Source: Verrucomicrobiota bacterium
GTDB lineage: Bacteria; Verrucomicrobiota; Verrucomicrobiia; Chthoniobacterales; UBA6821
Assembly (NCBI GenBank): GCA_008933015.1
Contig: WBXH01000005.1
Coordinates: forward strand, 1-40,086
DNA: 40,086 nucleotides
Direction of reading: 5' to 3'
Of this stretch, positions 1 through 7,698 are shown piece by piece; the stretch's first letter is position 1, and each line of letters starts with the position of its first letter. The notes under the pieces were generated by a model. The model was not told the origin of the DNA, made no database searches, and saw only the letters and a list, made by a program, of their open reading frames with translations. A program made the position numbers and the translations under genes.

Positions 1-1
1 A

Positions 2-154
2 CATTGGCCGCTGGATGTGCTGACAGGCATGTTTCTCGGTGTGGCGGGTGGATGGATAGCCGTAAGACTTGTCGAATCGTTTTGGAAAAGCTTCGGGCGC
101 CGTCTCTTTCCCAAATTGGCGGAACTCCACCCAGAGATCAGCAAATCAGTGTAG
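2..154 (+). CDS. PAP2-family phosphatase, C-terminal fragment (cut by window edge)
   Basis: The frame starting at base 2 is open from the window edge to a TAG at 152-154 and encodes the last 50 residues of a protein. It begins H-W-P-L-D-V-L-T-G. This matches the third conserved motif of the PAP2 (type 2 phosphatidic acid phosphatase) superfamily, where the catalytic His is followed three residues later by Asp in the context HxxxD. A short hydrophobic stretch (FLGVAGGWIA) and a basic tail follow, as expected for the last membrane helix and cytoplasmic end. The next gene starts two bases after this stop, so the two are probably co-transcribed. PAP2 enzymes dephosphorylate lipid phosphates such as undecaprenyl diphosphate or lipid A. 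Which substrate applies here cannot be told, because the N-terminal part lies outside the window. Confidence 0.75.
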   Translation, partial: HWPLDVLTGMFLGVAGGWIAVRLVESFWKSFGRRLFPKLAELHPEISKSV

Positions 155-156
155 CC

Positions 157-1563
157 ATGAGTGTCAGAAAACCTAGAAAACCAACCTCCTCTTCAAGCCC
201 TCTTGGGTTACCCCTACTGCCATTGATGCTAATCTGTGCGGTGCTTGCACTGAGTTTCCTACATCTTTCCGTGGCCCTCTCCGGGAATCTGAATCCATCC
301 GAAGCCGTTCTCTCTGCCTGTGCAAGCCACCCTGCAGGAGGTTATCCGGAGGGGCCGGCAGGAGTCCCATTGCTGATCGCGATGGAGTGGATCTTTACTG
401 GTTCAGGCATTGGGCCACTCCGTTGGATTTCCTCCGTGGCCCTGCTGGTTCTCTCCTTATGCGTCTGGTGGATCGGCCGGCACTTGGCTCCCCATCGGCA
501 GGCTGTGGCCCTTTGGGCCGTGCTGGCATTCAATCTTCTTCCTCAGGTCACGATAGCTTCCCTCGTGATGAATGGATCGATGGTGACGGCCTCGGCCATC
601 TTTCTCTCGTTCGTGGCGGGATGGCGGGCGGTCAGAAGTTCCGGCGGCGGTACGCTGAGTGCTTGGAGTCTTTTCGGAATCGTGATGGGGGTGGCCACGC
701 TCTTCTTCTATCCGGTGGCCTGGTTACTGCCTGCCGCCCTGGCCGCGCGATTCTACTTTCAGGGAGTAAAGTCCTTTCCATGGAAGGGGGGGCTTCTTGC
801 CCTTGGCTTCCTCCTTCTCGGATGGGTCATCCCCCTTTCATGGAATGCTCGTCACGATTGGATCCAGTGGAGCAGTGTCGCTCCTGCTTTTGATTCCATC
901 CATGTTGGCGGATTCACAGCATCCCTGGGAATCGTACTGGCCTTGAGCGCCCTGCTGACACCCATCCTGATGCTACTTGCGTTTCAGAGACTCTGGGTTC
1001 GCCTAATCCTCCTTGCCGTGGGATTGACTGCCGCTGGTCTGAGTGCCCTCCTCCTGCTTTCTCCATCGCTGATTCCGGAAGGATTTCCCTCTCCTATTGG
1101 CGTTGGGGGAATCAGGGTGCTCGCTGACTCGGTGTCATCACTCCGTGACGAGAGACCTGATGCCAAGGGGGAGAAGGCCATTGTGATTGCCGGAACCCCC
1201 GGCCTCGCCGCCCTTCTTGGCAACTCACTCCCGATTGATTATCCGGAGCGCCCGGGTTCCCCCTCGGTCTTCATGGCAGAGTCCCCCAGTCTGAATAGCT
1301 CCTTCGCCCTCTGGCCTGGGTATGCTGATGCCGTTGCCGCGAGTGTTAAGGATCCCCTCTACACGGAGGAGAAATCGGTCAGCCCTTTCCTAGGCAGGAA
1401 TGCACTCTATATCACGACCGAGTCCAAGGAGGAGCTACCCCAGACCATCACCGGAGCGTTCAACGCGGTGGCGCTGCTCCAAGAAGTCCCGATTACGGTG
1501 AACGGGAAGCAGCAGATCCTTCGCATTTACCAGTGTGAGGCATATCGTTCCCTTTCTCTCTAA
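157..1563 (+). CDS. GT39/ArnT-like polytopic membrane protein, possibly catalytically degenerate
   Basis: The ATG at 157 gives 468 residues. An upstream TTG at 4 would only read through the PAP2 gene out of frame, so 157 is preferred. The protein has many hydrophobic segments up to about residue 310, then a soluble tail. Layout and ending resemble the GT39/PMT family, which transfers sugars from polyprenyl-phosphate donors at the outer face of the membrane. The tail has an LWPGYAD motif and closes with a RIYQCE strand typical of this group. The first periplasmic loop normally carries a catalytic DE pair followed by Y-x-H-P-P. Here it reads PSEAVLS (residues 47-53) and GGYPEGPAG, so the usual Asp is Ser. 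It may be inactive or may have shifted its chemistry. Pairing with a PAP2 phosphatase suggests envelope lipid or glycan modification. Confidence 0.6.
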   Translation: MSVRKPRKPTSSSSPLGLPLLPLMLICAVLALSFLHLSVALSGNLNPSEAVLSACASHPAGGYPEGPAGVPLLIAMEWIFTGSGIGPLRWISSVALLVLSLCVWWIGRHLAPHRQAVALWAVLAFNLLPQVTIASLVMNGSMVTASAIFLSFVAGWRAVRSSGGGTLSAWSLFGIVMGVATLFFYPVAWLLPAALAARFYFQGVKSFPWKGGLLALGFLLLGWVIPLSWNARHDWIQWSSVAPAFDSIHVGGFTASLGIVLALSALLTPILMLLAFQRLWVRLILLAVGLTAAGLSALLLLSPSLIPEGFPSPIGVGGIRVLADSVSSLRDERPDAKGEKAIVIAGTPGLAALLGNSLPIDYPERPGSPSVFMAESPSLNSSFALWPGYADAVAASVKDPLYTEEKSVSPFLGRNALYITTESKEELPQTITGAFNAVALLQEVPITVNGKQQILRIYQCEAYRSLSL

Positions 1564-1689
1564 GAGGAGGTAGCGGCTTTGGATGTTGGAGTGGGGCTCC
1601 GAACGCGAGTGCCTCTGATGTCTACTACAAGGCAATCAATCATCAAATCACTGAACAGCTTTTAATCTGCAGTCTCAACCGTTAAAAGC

Positions 1690-2145
1690 CTACTCCCGCC
1701 GCTTGATCGTGATGCGCTTGATCTTATCCATCCCTTCCGGACTTGTGGTCATCAGATCCTGATCGTCGCGGTAGGCATTATGAACCAGGCGTCGGTCGTA
1801 GGAGTTCAGGGGTTCCGTTTCGACAGGCCGCCCGTTTTCACGGACGGCATTGGCAAGAAGGGAAATACGCTCGAGGAAACTCCTGTCCCTTATGCTTCTG
1901 TGGTACTCGACATCGACGATGACTCGGGGGGCTTTCTGATCTGATGGGCTCTGGGCGAGTAGGATCCGGTTGAGCATGAACTGGAGGCTCTCCAGATTCT
2001 CGTCCCGACGTCCGATCAGACGCTCGGGCTCATTCGTCCTGATCTGGAGAATAAGGTGGCCGTCGCGTAACTCTTCCTCGATCTCGACAAAGAAACCGAG
2101 ATGACCAAGGAGTGTTTCGAGGATTTCGCGAGGGGATTGGCTCAT
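1690..2145 (-). CDS. khpB: KhpB/Jag-like RNA-binding protein (KH + R3H)
   Basis: This 151-residue cytoplasmic protein has a KH domain at about residues 10-85, with the GxxG-type loop IGRRDENLESLQ. An R3H domain follows in the C-terminal third, with the R-x-x-x-H signature in DRRLVHNAY near residues 116-124. KhpB (Jag, EloR) proteins bind small RNAs and mRNAs and influence cell division and envelope synthesis in Firmicutes. The N-terminal Jag_N domain found in Gram-positive versions is absent, as is common outside that phylum. The gene is the last of the rpmH-rnpA-yidD-yidC-khpB cluster, 35 bp after yidC, an order conserved in many bacteria. An AT-rich 8-bp inverted repeat at 1658-1665/1682-1689 lies just after the stop but has no T-run. 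Confidence 0.9.
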   Translation of the reverse strand: MSQSPREILETLLGHLGFFVEIEEELRDGHLILQIRTNEPERLIGRRDENLESLQFMLNRILLAQSPSDQKAPRVIVDVEYHRSIRDRSFLERISLLANAVRENGRPVETEPLNSYDRRLVHNAYRDDQDLMTTSPEGMDKIKRITIKRRE

Positions 2146-2180
2146 CGTTCGGTGGGGTGGGGGGAGGTTGAGTTGAAGTA

Positions 2181-4061
2181 TCAGCTTTTCTTCGTGAAGT
2201 TGGATCCGCCGTTTCCTTTTTTCTTCGGTGCGGCCTTTGGCTTGATGACCTGAAGCTTCGGAGCCTCCTGATTGCGTGTCCAGTAGAGTTGTACGATCGA
2301 GAAGATATTCTGAGTTGTCCAGTAGAGGGCGAGTCCCGAGGCGTAGTTGTAGGCAAAGGTGAGGAAGATCACCGGCATGAAGTACATCATCCGCTGTTGG
2401 GTCGCGTCACCACTTTTCGGCGAGATCATCATCTGCCAGACCATGGTGCCCGCCATGATGAGCGGCAGTAAGTTGATCGGAAATCCCATGACGTGCGTGA
2501 GCGTATCGGGTTGGGAGAGATCGTGAATCCAGAGGAAGTGGCTGTTGCGAAGCTCGATCGCGCTTCCCAGCATCGAGTAGAAACCGAAGAAGATCGGGAT
2601 CTGGACCAGCATCGGAAGGCATCCGCCGAAGGGATTCACACCATACTGTTTATAGAGCTTCATCAGCTCCTCGTTCATCTTGGTCGGATCATCCTTATAC
2701 TTTTCCCGCAACTCGGTCATCTTGGGGGAGAGTTGCTGCATCCGCTTCATGGAGGTGGTGGCCTTATTCTGAAGGGGCCAGAGGGCTGACTTGATGAGGA
2801 TGGTCAGGATGATGATTGCTGCGGCGAAGCTGTGGGTGACCTTATCGATCGCGTTCATTGCCCAGAGGAGGAACTCGGAGACAAGATGGAACATTCCGAA
2901 ATTCATGATCTTCTGCTGGTCCTCGCCAAGCTTCCCGAGTGAGTAGAAGTCCTTCGGGCCTGCATAGATCGAGTAGCTGCGGGTAACTGTTTCTCCAGGA
3001 GCCAGGGTGATCGATCCGGTGCCGAGACCGCCTGTGATCCCGTAGACCGGTTGACTGTTGGAAGATTCCACAGCATCCCGGGCAAGGTAGCGCCGCGACC
3101 AGACCCCGCTGCCCGGTTGGTCCTTGGGAGCTGTGACGATCGTGCAGAAGTACTGACTCGTCACCGCCGCCCACCAGACGACTGCATCCGCCTCCGTGTA
3201 AAGGTCACGAGCCGGATGCGTCTCGATCCCGACAAGAGGGATCTTTCCAGCCTCAAACCAGTTCACATCGATGGGGGATGGCATTTTGGCGCCATCGATC
3301 TTCCCATCGACGATTTTCCCATCCTTGTACCAGTCGAAGCTGGTGTAGGTCGGGAGATCCTTAATGTGAACCGGAGCCTCGCCGCCCGCAGCCACGCTGA
3401 ATCCCGGTAAGGAGAGTGGGTTAGAGCCCTTGTTGATAAAGGTCAGATCCATCTTGACCACATACTCCTCCGGTGAACCAACGGTCCGTGGGAGTGTGAA
3501 GGCTTTGGTGATAGCGAGGCCGCTCGGAGCCGTTAGGCTAAAGCTGGTGATTCCCTTCCCCTTGTCGGCATCCATGGTGAAGCCGCCGATCGGTGTGCCG
3601 CTGGCGTCGCAGAGGGCGCCGATGGGAAGGCCTGAGTCCTTGTTCAGGAAGAGGCTCTGCTCATTGGCTCCCAGATGAAGGAAGAGAGTGACGCTCTCGA
3701 TACCGCCGGTGTTATTGGCGAAGAGGTACTCGGCACGGCTCGTATCGAGTGTGGCGCGCTTGGCTGAAATTTCCGGGATGACCGGGCTATTGGTCACCGG
3801 GGTGCTTCCTAATACTCCTGCCGGGCTCTGGGAGGGTGTTGCCTGTGCGGTGAGTGCCGAGATCGGGAGGACTGTGGCGCTTGGTGTCGGGGAGGGGAGG
3901 GGCTTGGCCGATTGCGTATTGAGTTTGGCCAAGCGCTGCTCCCGCTGCATTTCGGCCTGCTGGGCGATATAGGGGGCGTATGTCTTAGAGTAATAGTACT
4001 GCCACCCGACGAGTCCGGCGACGGAGAGGGCAATAGCGATCCAGGTAGTTCGGTCAAACAT
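2181..4061 (-). CDS. yidC: Membrane protein insertase YidC
   Basis: The protein has 626 residues, typical of the long Gram-negative form. Residues 5-22 form the N-terminal membrane anchor (MFDRTTWIAIALSVAGLVGW). A Pro/Ser/Thr-rich linker reaches about residue 100 and a periplasmic beta-sandwich domain spans about 105-370. The 60KD_IMP core with five helices runs from about 395 to 605 and includes NPFGGCLPMLVQIPIF. The groove residue that is Arg366 in E. coli is Lys424 here (ILIKSALWPL), a substitution that also occurs in other phyla. The basic C-terminal tail (KKKGNGG) could touch the ribosome. YidC inserts and folds inner-membrane proteins alone or with SecYEG. It sits between yidD and khpB in the conserved cluster. 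Confidence 0.98.
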   Translation of the reverse strand: MFDRTTWIAIALSVAGLVGWQYYYSKTYAPYIAQQAEMQREQRLAKLNTQSAKPLPSPTPSATVLPISALTAQATPSQSPAGVLGSTPVTNSPVIPEISAKRATLDTSRAEYLFANNTGGIESVTLFLHLGANEQSLFLNKDSGLPIGALCDASGTPIGGFTMDADKGKGITSFSLTAPSGLAITKAFTLPRTVGSPEEYVVKMDLTFINKGSNPLSLPGFSVAAGGEAPVHIKDLPTYTSFDWYKDGKIVDGKIDGAKMPSPIDVNWFEAGKIPLVGIETHPARDLYTEADAVVWWAAVTSQYFCTIVTAPKDQPGSGVWSRRYLARDAVESSNSQPVYGITGGLGTGSITLAPGETVTRSYSIYAGPKDFYSLGKLGEDQQKIMNFGMFHLVSEFLLWAMNAIDKVTHSFAAAIIILTILIKSALWPLQNKATTSMKRMQQLSPKMTELREKYKDDPTKMNEELMKLYKQYGVNPFGGCLPMLVQIPIFFGFYSMLGSAIELRNSHFLWIHDLSQPDTLTHVMGFPINLLPLIMAGTMVWQMMISPKSGDATQQRMMYFMPVIFLTFAYNYASGLALYWTTQNIFSIVQLYWTRNQEAPKLQVIKPKAAPKKKGNGGSNFTKKS

Positions 4062-4100
4062 AAGTCAGATAAGAAAGAGTAAAAATAAGGAAGCTGAAGG

Positions 4101-4403
4101 CTAAAGGTTGCAAGCCGGAGGGCGAGCATGATTTCTCAAGGATCTCATCGAGTCACGGCTGGGAACCGGATCAAATCCTCCTCCGCCCCACGGGTGACAG
4201 TTGGCGATCCGCTTTACGGAAAGAAGGGAACCACGGAGAACTCCATGATCCTGCAGAGCCTGCAATGCGTAGGCAGAGCAACTGGGGTGAAACCTGCAGC
4301 CACACCCCATGCCACTGCCAGAAGTGCTCCCGGCAAGGGCATGCAGAAACGGAGAGAGAATCCAGCGGTAGAGATGAATCGGAATGCGGAGCAAGAAGGC
4401 CAT
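4101..4403 (-). CDS. yidD: Membrane protein insertion efficiency factor YidD
   Basis: The gene encodes 100 residues. The family signature is plain: CRFHPSCSAYALQAL near residues 37-51, followed by NCHPWGGGGFDPVP near 69-82, which holds the conserved Cys, His and Gly-Gly-x-DPVP elements. A hydrophobic N-terminus (IPIHLYRWILSPFLHAL) would place it at the inner face of the cytoplasmic membrane. YidD assists YidC-dependent insertion. The ATG at 4401-4403 lies 13 bp after the rnpA stop, and yidC begins 39 bp downstream, so co-transcription is very likely. The short C-terminal extension after DPVP is poorly conserved, as usual. Confidence 0.95.
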   Translation of the reverse strand: MAFLLRIPIHLYRWILSPFLHALAGSTSGSGMGCGCRFHPSCSAYALQALQDHGVLRGSLLSVKRIANCHPWGGGGFDPVPSRDSMRSLRNHARPPACNL

Positions 4404-4416
4404 CGGATGGTGACAG

Positions 4417-4761
4417 TCAGGACTCCAAGAAAATAGAGAGACGCTCTCCGAGACGCAACCATTCCGAGCGCAAGATCTCGATCGATGCGGTTGCCGCGGA
4501 GGGCTTGGCCGTCACTACCAGCCAAAGTCCCGGCTTGAGGCTTGGGAGTGCGTGGCGATAGATCTCACGAAGACGGCGCTTCACCTTATTGCGGACCACG
4601 GCTGGTCCTACGCGACGGGAGACAACAACCGCTCCCTGGGTGGAGGTGGACTGATTTTCCAACAACCCCATCCTCATTAGGCTCCCATGAAACAAAAGGC
4701 CCGCAGAGTGGACCTTTGCATGCTGGTATCCTGACCGCAGTCGCGACGAACGCGACAGCAG
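4417..4761 (-). CDS. rnpA: Ribonuclease P protein component
   Basis: RnpA is the protein subunit of RNase P, which removes 5' leaders from precursor tRNAs. The signature RNR-type helix is visible as GPAVVRNKVKRRLREIYRH. The start is uncertain. The frame opens with GTG at 4830 and TTG at 4800, both inside rpmH. The family-like sequence begins only at LLSRSSRLRSGYQHAKV, just after the rpmH stop. A CTG at 4759-4761 gives 114 residues, the usual length, and is chosen here. Starting at GTG 4830 would give 137 residues and a nested overlap with rpmH like that reported in Thermus. The gene ends 13 bp before yidD. Confidence 0.93.
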   Translation of the reverse strand: MLSRSSRLRSGYQHAKVHSAGLLFHGSLMRMGLLENQSTSTQGAVVVSRRVGPAVVRNKVKRRLREIYRHALPSLKPGLWLVVTAKPSAATASIEILRSEWLRLGERLSIFLES

Positions 4762-4765
4762 GATC

Positions 4766-4939
4766 CTAGGCCTGGGTGTGGCGTGCGTAATGGATCTCAA
4801 CGCCCTTCGGCAGGAGACGCTTGCGCCCACGCTGACGACGACGGCTCAGGATGGCGCGACCGCTTTTGGTTTGCATGCGTGCACGGAAGCCGAACTGGCG
4901 TTTACGCGTGCGCTTGGAAGGTTGGTAGGTGCGCTTCAT
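4766..4939 (-). CDS. rpmH: 50S ribosomal protein L34
   Basis: This gene encodes 57 residues starting [20 protein letters not shown]. It contains the family hallmarks TYQPS, GFRARM and a conserved stretch of Arg/Lys-rich helix. Bacterial L34 is usually 44-47 residues. The extra C-terminal residues (about 10, [12 protein letters not shown]) are a modest extension also seen in some other phyla. L34 binds 23S rRNA in the large subunit. It is the first gene of the cluster, with a promoter about 30 bp upstream of the ATG. Its last codons may overlap the start of rnpA. Confidence 0.97.
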   Translation of the reverse strand: MKRTYQPSKRTRKRQFGFRARMQTKSGRAILSRRRQRGRKRLLPKGVEIHYARHTQA

Positions 4940-4969
4940 GTCTTAAAAATCTTTTGGAATCGGTCGGAA

Positions 4970-4998
4970 AGAATGGACGCAGGCGGGTGTGGTGTCAA
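4970..4998 (-). promoter_or_regulatory. Sigma-70-type promoter of the rpmH operon
   Basis: On the minus strand a perfect -35 TTGACA (4998-4993) is followed after exactly 17 bases by CATTCT (4975-4970), which matches three of six -10 consensus bases. The start of transcription would fall near 4963, leaving a leader of about 24 bases before the rpmH ATG at 4939. No strong Shine-Dalgarno is seen in that leader. Confidence 0.6.
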
Positions 4999-5037
4999 TG
5001 GATGATTTAGGGGGATGTTCATTTTTGTGGAATCATG

Positions 5038-5066
5038 TTGCCCGTTCTGCGGATTCCACCTACCTT
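5038..5066 (+). promoter_or_regulatory. Probable promoter of the tRNA-Ala gene
   Basis: TTGCCC at 5038-5043 is followed after 17 bases by TACCTT at 5061-5066. The same -10 hexamer lies at the same spacing in front of rplM. Initiation near 5073 would give a leader of about 40 bases before the mature tRNA. It lies divergent to the rpmH promoter. Confidence 0.45.
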
Positions 5067-5114
5067 CATTCCTCAATCTGAGATGCGCCTTGCGGGTCTT
5101 CTGATGAAACGCTT

Positions 5115-5190
5115 GGGGTCATAGCTCAGTTGGTAGAGCGCCTCAATGGCATTGAGGAGGTCTGGGGTTCGAATCCCCATGGCTCCACCA
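5115..5190 (+). tRNA. tRNA-Ala (anticodon GGC), CCA encoded
   Basis: The 76-base sequence folds as a full cloverleaf. The acceptor stem GGGGTCA/TGGCTCC has two G-U pairs, the D arm contains AGCTCAGTTGGTAGAGC, and the anticodon stem CCTCA/TGAGG encloses ATGGCAT. The T arm is CTGGGGTTCGAATCCCCA, the discriminator base is A73 and the terminal CCA is encoded. Anticodon GGC reads GCC and GCU (Ala). Immediate flanks form an inverted repeat (5107-5116 with 5188-5197). A secreted-protein gene begins 19 bases after the CCA. Confidence 0.97.
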
Positions 5191-5209
5191 AGCGTTTATA
5201 AAGCGATCC

Positions 5210-5743
5210 ATGCAAAACCAGACCGGTACTCTACTCGTCGCTTTTGCAGTAAGCTATTTCTCCGTTATGCCCGCCCGAGGGCAGGATGCGGGACTCAGCC
5301 TCAATAAGCCTTTTCAATTAGCGAAGACTTATAATGAGATGGCCTATGCAAGTGTTCGGATCGACGGAGGCAAGACTCGGGAACTGATCCCTGATCTCAC
5401 TGGCTCCCTCCCGAGCATGCGAATCCCGGTGGAGGCCAAGCTCTCCATCAAGATGATCTACCCGCATGGAAAACCGGGTGAGGAAGTAAGGATCGAGGCT
5501 GAAGAAGTGGCGAAATCCCACGGTGAGCAAATCGTCGCGCTGGGCAAACTGGATGCCCGCCGGTCTCTCTCTTTCCAGGTAGAGACGACGCCAAGCCGTC
5601 TGCATGCTCGCCACAAGTGGGACTCGACCCCACTTCATTTTAGGTTCAGGACGACCCATGGATCGAAGCTGATCCGGATCATCCTCCAGAAGGGGAATGA
5701 CGAAAAAATCCTTCTCTTATGGACTAATCCTCCCGCGGAGTGA
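5210..5743 (+). CDS. Small secreted protein of unknown function
   Basis: The gene encodes 177 residues that I do not recognise. The N-terminus (MQNQTGTLLVAFAVSYFSVM, then PARG-QDAG) looks like a signal peptide with cleavage near residue 24. The mature part alternates polar and hydrophobic residues, suggesting a beta-rich fold. It has no Cys and no obvious catalytic motif. The gene begins 19 bp downstream of tRNA-Ala with no separate promoter visible, so it may be read from the tRNA transcript. About 105 bp separate it from engB. Confidence 0.65.
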   Translation: MQNQTGTLLVAFAVSYFSVMPARGQDAGLSLNKPFQLAKTYNEMAYASVRIDGGKTRELIPDLTGSLPSMRIPVEAKLSIKMIYPHGKPGEEVRIEAEEVAKSHGEQIVALGKLDARRSLSFQVETTPSRLHARHKWDSTPLHFRFRTTHGSKLIRIILQKGNDEKILLLWTNPPAE

Positions 5744-5848
5744 TCTGCTGGATCGACTTCATGAATCAGTCGATGAGAGTCGGTTGTCTCCATGCCTACG
5801 CCCTGATGAAAATATGTCCCGATCGGAATGTGGTTCGTGGTAGGCTGA

Positions 5849-6514
5849 ATGACTGATGACAAATTTTCTCCCTCAGCGATTGCCGTGAAGATCGCATCAG
5901 CTCTCTTCCAGGGTAGCTCTCCCGATCTGGCATCCTGTCCGAAATCGTCCCTTCCGGAATTTGCACTCATCGGCCGGTCGAACGTCGGAAAGTCGTCGCT
6001 CATCAACATGCTGACCCGCTCGGAGGGACTGGCAAAGGTCTCGCAGGTCCCGGGCAAAACGCAGTTGATCAATTTCTTCACGATCAACAATGCCTGGAAT
6101 CTCGTCGACCTTCCCGGCTATGGCTACGCGAAGGTGGGTAAGAGCGAACGGAGCAGCTTTAGCGCCTTCGTCTCAGACTACCTTGAGCACCGGAGCAATC
6201 TCCTCGGGACATTCGTTCTGATTGACTCCCGACTCAGCCCCCAGAGCCTCGATCTCGAATTTCTCAACTGGATGGTCGAAAGCGGCTTGGCCTTCATCCT
6301 CGCCTTCACGAAGACGGACACTCTCTCCAAAAAGGCGGTCCAGAAAAACATCGAGACCTTCCTGACCTGTATGCGTGAGATCACTGAGGAGGCTCCGGCC
6401 TATGTCCTGAGCTCTTCGATCGAGGGGCACGGGCGCTCCGAAATTCTGGGACTGATCGAATCCGCGCTCTTGGAGAGCGGAGGGGGATCCCAAAAAGTCT
6501 CTTCGCCTCGATGA
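5849..6514 (+). CDS. engB: Ribosome biogenesis GTP-binding protein EngB (YihA/YsxC)
   Basis: The protein has 221 residues. All TRAFAC GTPase motifs of the YihA family are present: P-loop GRSNVGKS at 42-49, switch I region VPGKTQ at about 68-72, G3 DLPGYGYAKV at 87-96, G4 TKTD near 154 and an SSS G5 near 188. EngB is needed for late assembly of the 50S subunit. The ATG at 5849 gives a normal N-terminal extension before the P-loop. Its stop overlaps the rsgA start by four bases (ATGA), so the two ribosome-assembly GTPases are translationally coupled. Confidence 0.96.
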   Translation: MTDDKFSPSAIAVKIASALFQGSSPDLASCPKSSLPEFALIGRSNVGKSSLINMLTRSEGLAKVSQVPGKTQLINFFTINNAWNLVDLPGYGYAKVGKSERSSFSAFVSDYLEHRSNLLGTFVLIDSRLSPQSLDLEFLNWMVESGLAFILAFTKTDTLSKKAVQKNIETFLTCMREITEEAPAYVLSSSIEGHGRSEILGLIESALLESGGGSQKVSSPR

Positions 6515-7602
6515 CTCTGGAAGAGCTTGGTTGGAATGAGGGATTTGCAGAGGATTTTTCTGCCTATCTCGAGAAAGGGTGGAAGCCAGCGCGTCTGATC
6601 CGTGACAATAAAATCACCTACGGGGCCTTATTAGGAGATGGCCGGGAGCTGGAAGTGGTGATGAGCGGCAAGGTCTACCATGACGCTGAAACAGATGCTG
6701 ATCTTCCCGCCGTTGGAGATTGGGTGGCTCTTGAGATCGGTGATGAGAATAAGGAGCATGTCATCCGGGCCAGGCTCCGCAGACAAACTTGCTTCTCCAG
6801 AAAAATGTCCGGCAGGAGCACAGAGGAGCAGGTGATCGCCACCAATGTGCAAATCGTGGTCGTGGTCACCGATGCCGGCCCTGATTTCAATCTCCGCCGG
6901 ATGGAACGATATTTTGCGATCATCGGTCGTAGCCGTGCTAAGGCCGTGGTGCTGGTCAACAAGGCCGATCTCTTTGCCGAGGAGGAGAACCGGGTGGCCG
7001 CGGAATCGATCCGAACCTTGAATCCCGAGGCGGCAGTGCATGTCACCAGTCTTAAAAAAAAGAGCAGCCTGCAGGCGCTGAAGGGATATCTGAAGCCGGG
7101 TGTCTCCATCACCTTCATCGGCTCCAGCGGCACGGGAAAATCGACCGTGATCAATTACCTGCTCGGCGGTGAATACCAGTGGACCGATGAGGTCAACGAG
7201 GTCACCGGCAAAGGACGCCACACCACCACAGCCCGTGAACTGATGGTGCTCCGGGGAGGGGGAATCATCATCGATAATCCCGGCATCCGTGAAGTGCATA
7301 TGTGGACCGATGAGACGACGATCCGGGAGCAGTTTGCCGACATCGAGGAGTTGGCGCGCAACTGCCGCTTCGACAACTGCCGGCATGGTCCCCACGCGGG
7401 CTGTGCGATTAGGGATGCCATGGCCGAGGGAAAGCTGGAGCTCTCGCGCTACGAGGGGTTTCTGAAGCTCGAAGAGGAAGTCGCAAAGCTGCGGCTCAGT
7501 CGGAAGAAGCGCCAGATGACGATCGAACGCAGGGACCGACGGGATCTAAAGATCAAATCACGCAAATACGACGCCAAGCGCAACAGTAGTGGCGAGGATT
7601 AG
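6511..7602 (+). CDS. rsgA: Small ribosomal subunit biogenesis GTPase RsgA
   Basis: The protein has 363 residues. An N-terminal OB-fold (about 30-100) is followed by a circularly permuted GTPase domain with G4 NKAD at 150-153, P-loop GSSGTGKS at 204-211 and G3 DNPG at 255-258. The C-terminal zinc motif has Cys285, Cys290, His292 and Cys298. A highly basic tail (RKKRQMTIERRDRRDLKIK) likely contacts rRNA. RsgA checks maturation of the 30S decoding centre and hydrolyses GTP when bound to the subunit. It overlaps engB by ATGA. No clear terminator follows. Confidence 0.96.
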   Translation: MTLEELGWNEGFAEDFSAYLEKGWKPARLIRDNKITYGALLGDGRELEVVMSGKVYHDAETDADLPAVGDWVALEIGDENKEHVIRARLRRQTCFSRKMSGRSTEEQVIATNVQIVVVVTDAGPDFNLRRMERYFAIIGRSRAKAVVLVNKADLFAEEENRVAAESIRTLNPEAAVHVTSLKKKSSLQALKGYLKPGVSITFIGSSGTGKSTVINYLLGGEYQWTDEVNEVTGKGRHTTTARELMVLRGGGIIIDNPGIREVHMWTDETTIREQFADIEELARNCRFDNCRHGPHAGCAIRDAMAEGKLELSRYEGFLKLEEEVAKLRLSRKKRQMTIERRDRRDLKIKSRKYDAKRNSSGED

Positions 7603-7698
7603 AGGCTCCGAGGAGTAACAGGGACAAGGGATAGAATAGGTCCAATCTAAGCATTCCCACAGGTTGATCCGTTGAGGAGGTGACGGTATCTTACTTTC

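Noticed and set aside
4-156. TTG-initiated N-terminal extension of the GT39-like gene
   Set aside because: This stretch is the PAP2 gene read in another frame. The overlapping frame ends in a proper PAP2 motif and stop, and ATG 157 gives a normal membrane protein start.
1658-1689. Inverted repeat GCTTTTAA/TTAAAAGC after khpB as a terminator
   Set aside because: The 8-bp stem is AT-rich with a 16-base loop and has no T-run after it on either strand.
6631-7395. Minus-strand open frame of 254 codons opposite rsgA
   Set aside because: It lies fully within a well-conserved GTPase gene and shows no family features.
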